Below are positions 34,624-42,905 of a stretch of DNA of 63,862 nucleotides, piece after piece. The notes below the pieces were generated by a model. That model was not told the origin of the DNA, did not search any database, and saw nothing but the letters and a program-made list of their open reading frames with translations. Position 1 is the stretch's first letter; the number at the start of each line of letters is the position of its first letter. The position numbers and the translations under genes were made by a program. The stretch is from positions 1 to 63,862 of the forward strand of contig WFVD01000022.1 of NCBI GenBank assembly GCA_015491865.1, written 5' to 3'. This stretch comes from Gammaproteobacteria bacterium. GTDB taxonomy: Bacteria > Pseudomonadota > Gammaproteobacteria > SZUA-140.

Positions 34624-36642
34624 ATGATACCTGAAATTGGACATTACGCGCTGATCCTGGCGCTATCGATGGCAATCATTCAGTCGGTGTTACCGCTGAT
34701 CGGTGCGCAGCAGGCAAAGGCGTCATGGATTGCGGTCGCACGCCCGGCGGCACAGGGGCAGTTTGCTTTTGTACTGGTCTCCTTTGGTTGTCTGACTTAC
34801 GCCTTTATCACCAACGATTTTTCGGTGCAGTACGCTGCCAGCCACTCAAATTCACAACTGCCGATTGAGTACCGTATCGCAGCGGTATGGGGCGGCCATG
34901 AAGGTTCACTCTTATTATGGGCGCTGATGCTGGCAGGCTGGACCTTTGCTGTTTCTATTCTGAGTAAAAACCTGCCGGATGAGATGGTGGCCCGCGTGAT
35001 TGGTGTTCTCGGACTGGTCTCTGTCGGTTTTCTGCTTTTCTTACTACTAACCTCTAATCCATTTGATCGCCTGATCCCTGCAGCGCTGGATGGGCGCGAC
35101 CTGAATCCACTGCTACAGGATCCCGGTCTGATCATCCATCCACCAATGCTATACATGGGGTATGTCGGATTTTCTGTGGCATTTGCATTTGCGATAGCGG
35201 CGCTGTTGAGTGGCCGACTGGATGCCGCATGGGCACGCTGGTCTCGTCCCTGGACCACCGCTGCGTGGTGCTTTCTCACCATCGGCATCGCACTGGGCAG
35301 CTGGTGGGCCTATTATGAGCTTGGCTGGGGTGGATGGTGGTTCTGGGATCCGGTCGAGAACGCATCATTCATGCCGTGGCTGATTGGTACTGCATTGATT
35401 CACTCACTGGCTGTTACCGAGAAGCGTGGCAGCTTCAAGAACTGGACGGTGCTACTGGCGATCATCGCCTTCTCAATGAGCCTGCTGGGTACCTTCCTGG
35501 TTCGCTCGGGCGTGCTGACTTCGGTTCACGCCTTTGCTACCGACCCTGCGCGTGGCGTCTATATTCTTGGTTTTCTCGCGGTTACGATTGGTGGCTCGCT
35601 CTTCCTCTACGCCGTACGGGCACCGAGTGTCAGCAAGGGTGGTGAATTCTCAATGCTTTCGCGTGAGACCCTGCTGCTGAGCAACAACGTGTTACTGGTG
35701 GTGGCGTGTGGCACGGTACTCCTGGGGACACTCTATCCGCTGCTACTCGACGCACTGGATATGGGCAAGATCTCAGTGGGGCCTCCCTATTTTAATTCAG
35801 TCTTTGTGCCGCTGATGATGCCGCTGCTGTTTCTGATCGGCCTCGCCCCTTTTGTGCGCTGGAAAAAAGCGAACCTGGGGGAGTTGGCCCGTCTGCTACG
35901 CTGGGCTTTCTGTGTCGCGCTGGTGGTTGCGTTGCTGTTGCCATTCACGATGGGAGAGTGGCACTGGATGGTGAGCCTGAGCCTGTTGATGGCGATGTGG
36001 ATAATCGTCACCGCCATGCTCGGTTTCATACGCCGCGTGAAGCGTGGTAACGGCCTGAAAGGGATCTCGATGAGCTACTACGGGATGCAGATTGGTCATC
36101 TTGGGATGGCTGTTTTTGTGATCGGCGTGGCGATGATTGGCGGTTACCAGACTGAAAAAGATGTGCGTATGGAGATCGGCGATGTCACCACCGTCGGAGG
36201 ATACACTTTCCGCTTTGATGGTGTGGTTGAGCAGGCGGGTCCTAACTATCAGGCGACACGTGGTTATATCCAGGTGATGAAGGATGGCAAAAACGTGATG
36301 TTGATGCACCCTGAAAAACGTATCTATAACGTTCAGACGATGCCGATGACCGAAGCAGCTATCGACAGCGGCTTTACACGTGATCTTTATGTCTCGTTGG
36401 GCGAGCCGGTGAGCGGTGGCGCATGGAGTGTGCGTATCTACCACAAGCCATTTGTGAACTGGATCTGGGGTGGCTGTGCGTTGATGGCACTGGGTGGGCT
36501 ATTTGCCATCTGCGATCGTCGTTACCGCATCGCTTCTCGTCAGCGTAAAGAGGCAGAGAAGAGAAAAATGGCAACGGCCAACCAGGGGAGCAGCGGTGAT
36601 GTCACAGGTACTGCTGCGGTTGCGAGAGAGGCGAAGGCCTAA
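34624..36642 (+). CDS. ccmF: CcmF, cytochrome c heme lyase subunit
   Basis: This 672-residue protein has about 15 helices and the tryptophan-rich signature WGGWWFWDPVENASFMPWL, the mark of CcmF. Conserved histidines occur at WGGHEGSLLLW, IIHPPMLYMGY and SVHAFATDP. It takes heme from CcmE and ligates it to the CXXCH motif with CcmH and CcmI. It lies 1 base after ccmE and overlaps ccmG by one base. Confidence 0.97.
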   Translation: MIPEIGHYALILALSMAIIQSVLPLIGAQQAKASWIAVARPAAQGQFAFVLVSFGCLTYAFITNDFSVQYAASHSNSQLPIEYRIAAVWGGHEGSLLLWALMLAGWTFAVSILSKNLPDEMVARVIGVLGLVSVGFLLFLLLTSNPFDRLIPAALDGRDLNPLLQDPGLIIHPPMLYMGYVGFSVAFAFAIAALLSGRLDAAWARWSRPWTTAAWCFLTIGIALGSWWAYYELGWGGWWFWDPVENASFMPWLIGTALIHSLAVTEKRGSFKNWTVLLAIIAFSMSLLGTFLVRSGVLTSVHAFATDPARGVYILGFLAVTIGGSLFLYAVRAPSVSKGGEFSMLSRETLLLSNNVLLVVACGTVLLGTLYPLLLDALDMGKISVGPPYFNSVFVPLMMPLLFLIGLAPFVRWKKANLGELARLLRWAFCVALVVALLLPFTMGEWHWMVSLSLLMAMWIIVTAMLGFIRRVKRGNGLKGISMSYYGMQIGHLGMAVFVIGVAMIGGYQTEKDVRMEIGDVTTVGGYTFRFDGVVEQAGPNYQATRGYIQVMKDGKNVMLMHPEKRIYNVQTMPMTEAAIDSGFTRDLYVSLGEPVSGGAWSVRIYHKPFVNWIWGGCALMALGGLFAICDRRYRIASRQRKEAEKRKMATANQGSSGDVTGTAAVAREAKA

Positions 36643-37175
36643 TGGTTCGCTATCTAAAATACCTGACCCCTCTGGTGGTATTCCTGGTGGTGGTGTGGTT
36701 TTTGGGGCGTGGCCTCTACCTGAACCCGCGTGAAGTCCCGTCGCCACTCGTGGATAAGCCCGCACCGGTATTTAGTGTGGCCGATCTGCACCGACCAGAG
36801 CGTCAGTTTTCGTCTGAAAAAATGATGGGCCAGGTCTGGATTCTTAATGTCTGGGCGTCGTGGTGTCGCGCCTGTCGTGACGAGCATCCACTGTTTGTTG
36901 ACCTGGGGCGTAAAAATATTGTGCCGATTGTTGGTCTGAACTACAAAGATCAACGGGGGGATGCACTTGAGTGGCTGCGTGCGCTGGGTGACCCTTATGT
37001 GGCCAGCGCCTATGATGTCGATGGTCGCGTGGGAATGGACTTCGGGGTCTACGGGGTACCCGAAACCTACGTCATCGATAAGCAGGGGATCATTCGCTAT
37101 AAGCACATCGGCCCGGTCACCGCTAAATCATTAGAGACGAAGGTGGTGGCCTTAGTGAAGGAGTTACAGCAATGA
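36642..37175 (+). CDS. ccmG: CcmG/DsbE thiol-disulfide protein with CRAC active site
   Basis: This 177-residue membrane-anchored thioredoxin-like protein has an N-terminal helix (about 8-26), active site VWASWCRACRDEHP (Cys75, Cys78) and cis-Pro region GVYGVPETYVIDKQG, as in CcmG. It reduces apocytochrome cysteines before heme attachment. The active-site dipeptide Arg-Ala is less common than the Pro-Thr or Val-Pro of other CcmG proteins. It overlaps ccmF and ccmH. Confidence 0.94.
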   Translation: MVRYLKYLTPLVVFLVVVWFLGRGLYLNPREVPSPLVDKPAPVFSVADLHRPERQFSSEKMMGQVWILNVWASWCRACRDEHPLFVDLGRKNIVPIVGLNYKDQRGDALEWLRALGDPYVASAYDVDGRVGMDFGVYGVPETYVIDKQGIIRYKHIGPVTAKSLETKVVALVKELQQ

Positions 37176-37636
37176 AACGTGCACTTGCCTGTTTGATGCT
37201 GCTGTCGGCAGTGCTGGCCCCACCACTGCTGACGGCAAAAGAAGCGGCTCTGATGGCTGAGGATCCGGTACTGGAGAAACGGGTGATGGCGCTGGCACAT
37301 GAGCTGCGCTGCCTGGTGTGCCAGAATCAGTCACTGGGCGACTCTCACTCAGACTTTGCCATTGATCTGCGTACCGAAATGCGAGAACAGATGAAACAGG
37401 GTAAAAATGATGACCAGGTGGTGGACTTTATGGTGGAGCGCTACGGGGACTTTATCCGTTTCCGCCCGCCAGTTAAATCGACTACCTTTTTATTGTGGTT
37501 TGGCCCGTTTATCTTATTGGTGATCGGTGCGGCAGTGCTTTTTATTAGTCTGAAAAAGCGTAAGCGCAGTGTTAAAACAACGCCGTTGAATGATGAGGAG
37601 CGTAAGCGCGCTGAAGCATTGTTAGGCGATAAATAA
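37172..37636 (+). CDS. ccmH: CcmH, apocytochrome thiol reductase
   Basis: This 154-residue protein has a signal peptide or anchor (to about residue 22), the CcmH motif LRCLVCQNQS (Cys47, Cys50), the helix-bundle domain to about 105 (VERYGDFIRFRPP) and a membrane helix (LLWFGPFILLVIGAAVLF). It keeps CXXCH cysteines reduced and works with CcmF. Its length matches the short two-part CcmH/CcmI arrangement. Confidence 0.95.
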   Translation: MKRALACLMLLSAVLAPPLLTAKEAALMAEDPVLEKRVMALAHELRCLVCQNQSLGDSHSDFAIDLRTEMREQMKQGKNDDQVVDFMVERYGDFIRFRPPVKSTTFLLWFGPFILLVIGAAVLFISLKKRKRSVKTTPLNDEERKRAEALLGDK

Positions 37637-37731
37637 GAATCGGCCGGCTATTTTTAGCCAATAATGTGAGTGTAACCAGTGAAGTGTCAAGCCAGCAGAG
37701 CAGCAGGGCGGATGCAGAGGAAATTTAAGGC

Positions 37732-39021
37732 ATGATTATTTTTTGGATTGTGGCAGCGTTGCTGACGGTTGCAGCGTTGCTGTTTTTATTACCGCCATTA
37801 CTGCAGTCGAGGCAGCAGCAGGATGAGGTGGTGATCGAACAGGATGCACTCAATGTTTCCATTTATAAAGATCAGATTATTGAGCTGGAACAGGATCTGT
37901 TAAATGATGTGATCACCGAAGATCAGTTCGAGCAGGGCAAGCAGGAGCTGGAGCATCGCCTGCTAGAAGATGTTAGCGCAGAGCCCGGTAAGCCGCGCGA
38001 TAAAACGATTACAGGTGTTAGTAAAATAACGGCTGGCATCGTGACCACAGTGGTGATTGCCTCCTCGCTATCGCTCTATATGTCTCTTGGTAAACCCGCG
38101 TTAGTTGCGCCAGCGTCCGAAACAATGGCACCCAAGGTTGCTGATGAGATGACGCCGCAGGAGATGACAGACCAGATCGCAATGATGGTGAGCCAGCTTT
38201 CAGCACGTTTAGAAGAAGACCCCAGCGATGTCCAGGGGTGGGCGATGTTGGGGCGTTCCTATTACGCCCTGAGTCGTTACGGTGATGCGGTCGCTGCTTT
38301 CTCAAAGGCTGTTTCGATTGTTGATAACGACGCACAGTTGTTGACCGATTACGCCGATGCAATGGCGATGAGTAGCGGAGAGCAGACCCTTGAAGGGCGT
38401 CCAATGGAGCTAATTATGCGTGCGCTCAATCTCGATCCTGATAATCAGAAAGCGCTCTGGTTAGCGGGTACCGCTGCCTACGAACGGGCTGATTTTGAAT
38501 CGGCCCTGATCTACTGGCGCCGTATTCTTGCGACGCTGGATCCCAATTCACAAACCGCACAGACCATGGCGGGTAACATCGCCGAGACTGAACAGCTGTT
38601 GATGGCGCAGCGTGCGAACGGAAATGGTGCAGCAGCGCCCTCTTCAACGGCTGCTACCGCAGCGACTGCGAGTGATGGCGCTAAAATAAGTGGTGTGGTA
38701 ACAGTTTCACAATCACTGGCAGCCGAGGTGCTACCGACAGATACCGTTTATATCTTTGCGCGTGCGATGCAGGGGCCTCGTATGCCGCTGGCCATTCTGA
38801 AAACCGAGGCGGGCAAGATGCCAATCGAATTTACCCTTGATGACTCGATGGCAATGGATGCCTCGATGAACCTTTCGACCACCAGCGAAGTGGTGGTGAC
38901 GGCACGCATCTCACGTAGCGGTGACGCCACCCCCCAGAGTGGCGATATGCAGGGTCGTTTGCAGAATGTGAAGATTGGTGCGACGGGTATCGAAATCGTC
39001 ATTGACGAGGTGCTCCCTTAA
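37732..39021 (+). CDS. ccmI: CcmI, apocytochrome-binding TPR protein
   Basis: This 429-residue protein has two helices (about 3-22 and 104-122) flanking a cytoplasmic loop with a leucine-zipper-like segment (NVSIYKDQIIELEQDLLND), then periplasmic TPR repeats (about 160-280, GWAMLGRSYYALSRYGDAV) and a C-terminal beta domain (about 310-429). CcmI holds the C-terminus of apocytochromes for the lyase complex. GAGGAAAT precedes the ATG. It follows ccmH after 95 bases. Confidence 0.93.
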   Translation: MIIFWIVAALLTVAALLFLLPPLLQSRQQQDEVVIEQDALNVSIYKDQIIELEQDLLNDVITEDQFEQGKQELEHRLLEDVSAEPGKPRDKTITGVSKITAGIVTTVVIASSLSLYMSLGKPALVAPASETMAPKVADEMTPQEMTDQIAMMVSQLSARLEEDPSDVQGWAMLGRSYYALSRYGDAVAAFSKAVSIVDNDAQLLTDYADAMAMSSGEQTLEGRPMELIMRALNLDPDNQKALWLAGTAAYERADFESALIYWRRILATLDPNSQTAQTMAGNIAETEQLLMAQRANGNGAAAPSSTAATAATASDGAKISGVVTVSQSLAAEVLPTDTVYIFARAMQGPRMPLAILKTEAGKMPIEFTLDDSMAMDASMNLSTTSEVVVTARISRSGDATPQSGDMQGRLQNVKIGATGIEIVIDEVLP

Positions 39022-39099
39022 CCGGTCATCTCATCGACGCTATCTATATTAAACTGAGGTGTGCAGCGGCCCACGGCCACGAACAATGCGGAGATTACG

Positions 39100-39657
39100 G
39101 TGTACCGAGCACTCTTATTGCCACTGTTGATGCTGGCGTTAACGGCGTGTGACAGGGAGCAGACCGTCGAGTCTCAGCATCGCATCATGCCGGGCGAGCC
39201 ATTTCCAGAGGTGGTGTTACCCGGGCTGGATCGAGACGATCTTTCGCTATCACAGCTGCGCGGCAAGGTGGTGGTGCTCAATGTCTGGGCAACCTGGTGC
39301 CCCCCCTGCCGGCGTGAGTTACCGAGCCTGCAACGGTTGGGTGAGCTGCTGGATAACGAACGCTTCCAGGTGGTGGGGTTGTCGGTCGATGATAACCGGC
39401 ATGAGCCGCGCGAATACCTGATTGATCGCAAAATCAAGCTGGAGAGCTACATCGATCTGGATATGTCGATAGCGAATCGCCTGGGGGTGGTGGTCTTTCC
39501 CGATACCTTTCTGATCGGCCGTGATGGGCGTCTGTTGATGAGTATTGAAGGCGAGCGTGAGTGGGACAGCCCACAGGTGATCGCGGCACTGGAAGCCGCT
39601 TTTACGGGGGATGTGGCGGCGTTACAGGGCGCTCTCCACCAGGATGTGAGAGAATAG
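39100..39657 (+). CDS. TlpA/ResA-like thioredoxin lipoprotein
   Basis: This 185-residue periplasmic thiol protein has a lipoprotein signal (MLALTAC, lipidated Cys17) and a thioredoxin fold with VWATWCPPCRREL (Cys67, Cys70), then VFPDTFLIGRDG containing the cis-Pro. I chose the GTG at 39100 because GGAG stands upstream and the lipoprotein signal then begins properly; a GTG at 39061 would add 13 residues. Such proteins reduce disulfides, including those in apocytochromes. It is the first of four genes that extend the ccm region and may serve the adjacent cytochrome. Confidence 0.88.
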   Translation: MYRALLLPLLMLALTACDREQTVESQHRIMPGEPFPEVVLPGLDRDDLSLSQLRGKVVVLNVWATWCPPCRRELPSLQRLGELLDNERFQVVGLSVDDNRHEPREYLIDRKIKLESYIDLDMSIANRLGVVVFPDTFLIGRDGRLLMSIEGEREWDSPQVIAALEAAFTGDVAALQGALHQDVRE

Positions 39658-39695
39658 CATCGAAAAATTATTGGTGATGACAACCAGCGAGGGGC

Positions 39696-40043
39696 GTGAT
39701 CGTGAGCAGTGCAAATTTGCTAAAAATAGTTGGCCACAGTGGTCGAGGTGTCGTACTGATCTGCTGTGCAATGTTGATCGGCATACCGCAGGCGGTGGCG
39801 GGTGACCCGGTCAATGGCGGCAAGATCTATAATCAGCAGTGTAAAAAATGTCACGGGGCTAGTGGTAAGAGCGTGTTGCCTGGCGTCGCCGACTTTTCAC
39901 GCGGCGAGGGGCTGCTGAAGGCCGATAGCGAGCTGCTGAAAAAGATTAGAAACGGTAGCGGTATGATGCCAGCCTACCGCGGTACCCTCAAGGATAATGA
40001 GATCCTGGATGTGATCACCTACCTGAGAAAGCTGCGTCGATGA
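39696..40043 (+). CDS. Monoheme class I cytochrome c
   Basis: This 115-residue periplasmic cytochrome has a signal peptide (cleavage near AVAGDP), CKKCH at residues 49-53 and a probable axial Met in NGSGMMPAYRG. The fold (GGKIYNQQCKKCHGASG, LLKKIRNGSG, ILDVITYLRKL) is that of small class I carriers. It starts at GTG 39696 behind GAGGGGC and its stop overlaps the start of the propeller lipoprotein (ATGA), so the two are coupled and perhaps partner. Confidence 0.9.
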   Translation: MIVSSANLLKIVGHSGRGVVLICCAMLIGIPQAVAGDPVNGGKIYNQQCKKCHGASGKSVLPGVADFSRGEGLLKADSELLKKIRNGSGMMPAYRGTLKDNEILDVITYLRKLRR

Positions 40044-41263
40044 GTGTGCGTGTAACCCTGCTTTCGCTGACATGTTCGTCAGCGCTGCTTCTGAGCGCCT
40101 GTTCCAGTCCTGATGATGCCGCGACCACATCGAACGAGCACACACCAGCGGCATTGACGCAGCAGAGCGACGAGGCGGTTGATCCCACAGTAAACCCCTC
40201 ACCATCGCTAACAGAAAAGAGCAGCATCGCCCCCTCTGTCACCCCCGCGGAACGCACGCGTAGTACCCTGCCGCGTGTACTGGAGTCCTTTGGTGTGGGG
40301 GATAATGTTTTTGTGCGCTCGCTGGCCGTCGACACCCACGACAGTGCGGTCTGGGTCGGCACCTCTGCGGGTGTGCTTGAGATCGACCTCGATAGCTACG
40401 ACATGCGTGCGATCTACTCTCGCAGTGACGGCCTTGCCAACGAATATGTCTTCAGCATCATGGTGGATAGCGAGGGAAATAAATGGTTTGGCACCAATGG
40501 TGGCGGTATGACGCGCTACCGTGATGGTGAATGGAAAACCTTTTTCCCGATGCATGGCCTGGCAGATTACTGGGTCTACTCCTTTGGTGAATCAAAAGAG
40601 GGCAGTCTGTGGGTGGGTACCTGGGGCGGTGCTAATCAGTTTGATCGCGAAAATGATCAATTCACCGCAACCTATGTTAAAGAGCTGGTCAATGAGTGGG
40701 TCTATGACATCGCGAGAGATCAGCAGGGGCGCATGTGGCTCGGTACCGAAGGGGGTGTCTCGATGTTTGATGGCAGCCGTTGGCACGCTTTTACACATGA
40801 AGATGGGGTCGGTGCACCGAATAAAAACAATCTCCCCGTTAGCCAGAACACAGGGCTGGGAACACGTGAGCGGCATGACCTGAGTGTGCTGGCAGAAGGA
40901 GAGCAGACCTATAATCCCGGTTACGTCTTCTCACTGTACGCCGCACAGGATGGAAAGATCTGGGCTGGCACCTGGGGTGGTGGCGTGAGTTTTTATGACG
41001 GCAAAAGGTGGCATAGCCTGACGACGGAAGATGGCCTGGCCGGCAATATTGTCTATAGCATCGCTGAGGATAGCGAGGGTGTGTTTTGGTTCGGCACCAA
41101 CCAAGGGCTCTCTCGTTTTGATGGCAAGGCGTGGCAGACCTTTACAAAGGGGGTCGGCAACGGTTTGATTGATGACAACGTCTATGCGGTCATGACGCAC
41201 CCTTCCGGCGAGGTGTGGGTTGGCACACGCGGCGGCGTCACCCGCATCGGTTATGGTGAGTAA
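40040..41263 (+). CDS. Seven-bladed Reg_prop-type propeller lipoprotein
   Basis: This 407-residue lipoprotein (LLLSAC, Cys21) has a Pro- and Ser-rich linker, then seven repeats each with a W-x-G-T-x-x-G core: VWVGTSAGV, KWFGTNGGG, LWVGTWGGA, MWLGTEGGV, IWAGTWGGG, FWFGTNQGL and VWVGTRGGV. This is the Reg_prop blade pattern found in sensor domains of hybrid histidine kinases, but here it stands alone with no kinase. It is coupled to the monoheme cytochrome and followed by a similar propeller. The blades may bind a polymer, a protein or a redox partner; the ligand is unknown. Confidence 0.85.
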   Translation: MSVRVTLLSLTCSSALLLSACSSPDDAATTSNEHTPAALTQQSDEAVDPTVNPSPSLTEKSSIAPSVTPAERTRSTLPRVLESFGVGDNVFVRSLAVDTHDSAVWVGTSAGVLEIDLDSYDMRAIYSRSDGLANEYVFSIMVDSEGNKWFGTNGGGMTRYRDGEWKTFFPMHGLADYWVYSFGESKEGSLWVGTWGGANQFDRENDQFTATYVKELVNEWVYDIARDQQGRMWLGTEGGVSMFDGSRWHAFTHEDGVGAPNKNNLPVSQNTGLGTRERHDLSVLAEGEQTYNPGYVFSLYAAQDGKIWAGTWGGGVSFYDGKRWHSLTTEDGLAGNIVYSIAEDSEGVFWFGTNQGLSRFDGKAWQTFTKGVGNGLIDDNVYAVMTHPSGEVWVGTRGGVTRIGYGE

Positions 41264-41316
41264 CCATCTGCTGAGTCTGCCTTCTACTGGAATAAATCGA
41301 ATAAAAAGGTGAAACA

Positions 41317-42675
41317 GTGAATCTAAATTTCAAGGCGTTAGCGGTGGTGGTGATTATCATGGGGCTGATGGTGGTTGGCGGATATAAGCTGGGCACACAG
41401 CAGGCCAGCAATGAAATCGCCAAACAGAAGGGGCTGCCAGCAGTCGCTCATCAGAATATGAGTGCAGGTGAGTTACCACCGGGCGCGCAGGTGCCGTTAA
41501 ACCATCCACCGATAGATAGTACCGCACCGGCTGCAGCCCCTGCCGCATCGATGAGTACTTTTCCCCAGCCATCGACACCGCAGGCAGATCTTGCGGGGAT
41601 GGGAGGGAGTGCCGCGACCCCGGTAGCGCAACTGACGGGTGATAGTCCGTTTGCCCACTTTCGGGTCGGCAACCGAAATGTGAAGGGGTTGGCGATTGAT
41701 GGCCAGTACGTCTGGATTGGCACCTCTGGTGGTGTGATCCGCTACAACACCATCGATGACAAATACGATGTTTTTGATAACCGCATCGAGGGGGTGCTTT
41801 CCAATGGTGTTTTTCATGTGAGCCGCATCGATAATAGATTGGCTGTTGGTACATATGGTGGTGGCCTCTCTGTGATGGATCTCGACACTAGTGTCTGGAC
41901 GAATTACAACATCCCCAATGGACTGGCCGATCAGTTTGTTTACGACCTGCAGAAAACCAGTAATGGTGATATCTGGATTGCGACCTGGTCTGGCGCCAAC
42001 CGTATCCGTGGCGGTGATCTTGATGACAACGCGAAGTGGGATATGTTTACCGTTGAGAATACCGATGGCGGCATCCCAAACCCTTGGGTTTACGGCGTTG
42101 AAGAGGGGTTGAATGGCGATATCTGGCTTGCGACGGAAGAGGGGCTGGCGCTCTATCGCGGAGGCAAGTGGCAGAACTGGCAGCATAAAGATGGTCTGGG
42201 TGCGCCGATTGAGGTTGTCCGCGATGCGATCACCTCCAGGAATGATCCCGCTAAAGCATCGCAACATCACGCGCGTCAAAAGAGTGAGCAGGGGCTGGAA
42301 GATGTTGATATCGCCTATAACCCAAACTACATCATTTCGCTTGCGGTCGATAGTGACGGCATCGTCTGGGCAGGTACCTGGGGGGGGGGGCTGGCTCGTT
42401 TCGATGGTGAGAACTGGACCAACTACACCACTGCTGACGGCCTGCCTGGCAACCATATTTTCATGTTACATATCGACAGCGATGGCCAGCTATGGATCGG
42501 CACCAGCAAAGGGCTCGCACGCTTTAAACAGAACGGCGCCGGGTTTGATGTGATGACCACCGCTGATGGCCTTTATGCCAATAATGTTTTTTCACTGGCG
42601 AAAGCCGATAACGGCACCATCTGGGTTGGTAGTTTTGGTGGTGTTGCGAAACTGAGTGGGCCGATTAATCACTGA
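41317..42675 (+). CDS. Seven-bladed Reg_prop-type propeller, membrane-anchored
   Basis: This 452-residue protein has an N-terminal anchor (FKALAVVVIIMGLMVVGGY), a Pro- and Ala-rich linker to about residue 105 and seven blades: VWIGTSGGV, LAVGTYGGG, IWIATWSGA, IWLATEEGL, IWAGTWGGG, LWIGTSKGL and IWVGSFGGV. It is a paralogue of the upstream lipoprotein, including the insert between blades four and five. The start is GTG 41317 behind AAGGTG. The signal has no lipobox, so it probably stays in the inner membrane while its sister is lipidated, giving a matched pair on either side of the periplasm. Confidence 0.82.
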   Translation: MNLNFKALAVVVIIMGLMVVGGYKLGTQQASNEIAKQKGLPAVAHQNMSAGELPPGAQVPLNHPPIDSTAPAAAPAASMSTFPQPSTPQADLAGMGGSAATPVAQLTGDSPFAHFRVGNRNVKGLAIDGQYVWIGTSGGVIRYNTIDDKYDVFDNRIEGVLSNGVFHVSRIDNRLAVGTYGGGLSVMDLDTSVWTNYNIPNGLADQFVYDLQKTSNGDIWIATWSGANRIRGGDLDDNAKWDMFTVENTDGGIPNPWVYGVEEGLNGDIWLATEEGLALYRGGKWQNWQHKDGLGAPIEVVRDAITSRNDPAKASQHHARQKSEQGLEDVDIAYNPNYIISLAVDSDGIVWAGTWGGGLARFDGENWTNYTTADGLPGNHIFMLHIDSDGQLWIGTSKGLARFKQNGAGFDVMTTADGLYANNVFSLAKADNGTIWVGSFGGVAKLSGPINH

Positions 42676-42852
42676 TGTGTAGATATTATGGAGGCTGCCG
42701 CTACACTGTTTTGCGGTAGCATGAGGGGTGTGTATGTACAGGGTCTGATCTGTTTTAAGGTGCTACCGCACGATTACAGACGTCGATTGAGGCCCTTTTT
42801 TATAGTGTTTTTTGCTCGACGTCATAACTCAACAATTGATAGTTCGTTTGAC

Positions 42853-42881
42853 CCTGAATAGTAACTTCCCTACTATTCAGG
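42853..42881 (+). promoter_or_regulatory. Perfect 11-bp hairpin upstream of the heme-sensor gene
   Basis: CCTGAATAGTA and its exact complement TACTATTCAGG flank a 7-base loop (ACTTCCC), ending 24 bases before the TTG start. It has no T-run. It could be a protein operator, a leader hairpin that controls translation, or a weak terminator of the upstream genes. Confidence 0.5.
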
Positions 42882-42905
42882 TATGAGGCTATCAGAGATC
42901 TTGAT

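Noticed and set aside
41497-42456. Long open frame on the minus strand opposite the second propeller
   Set aside because: It is the mirror of a repetitive WxGT propeller gene; the regular repeats keep the antisense frame open.
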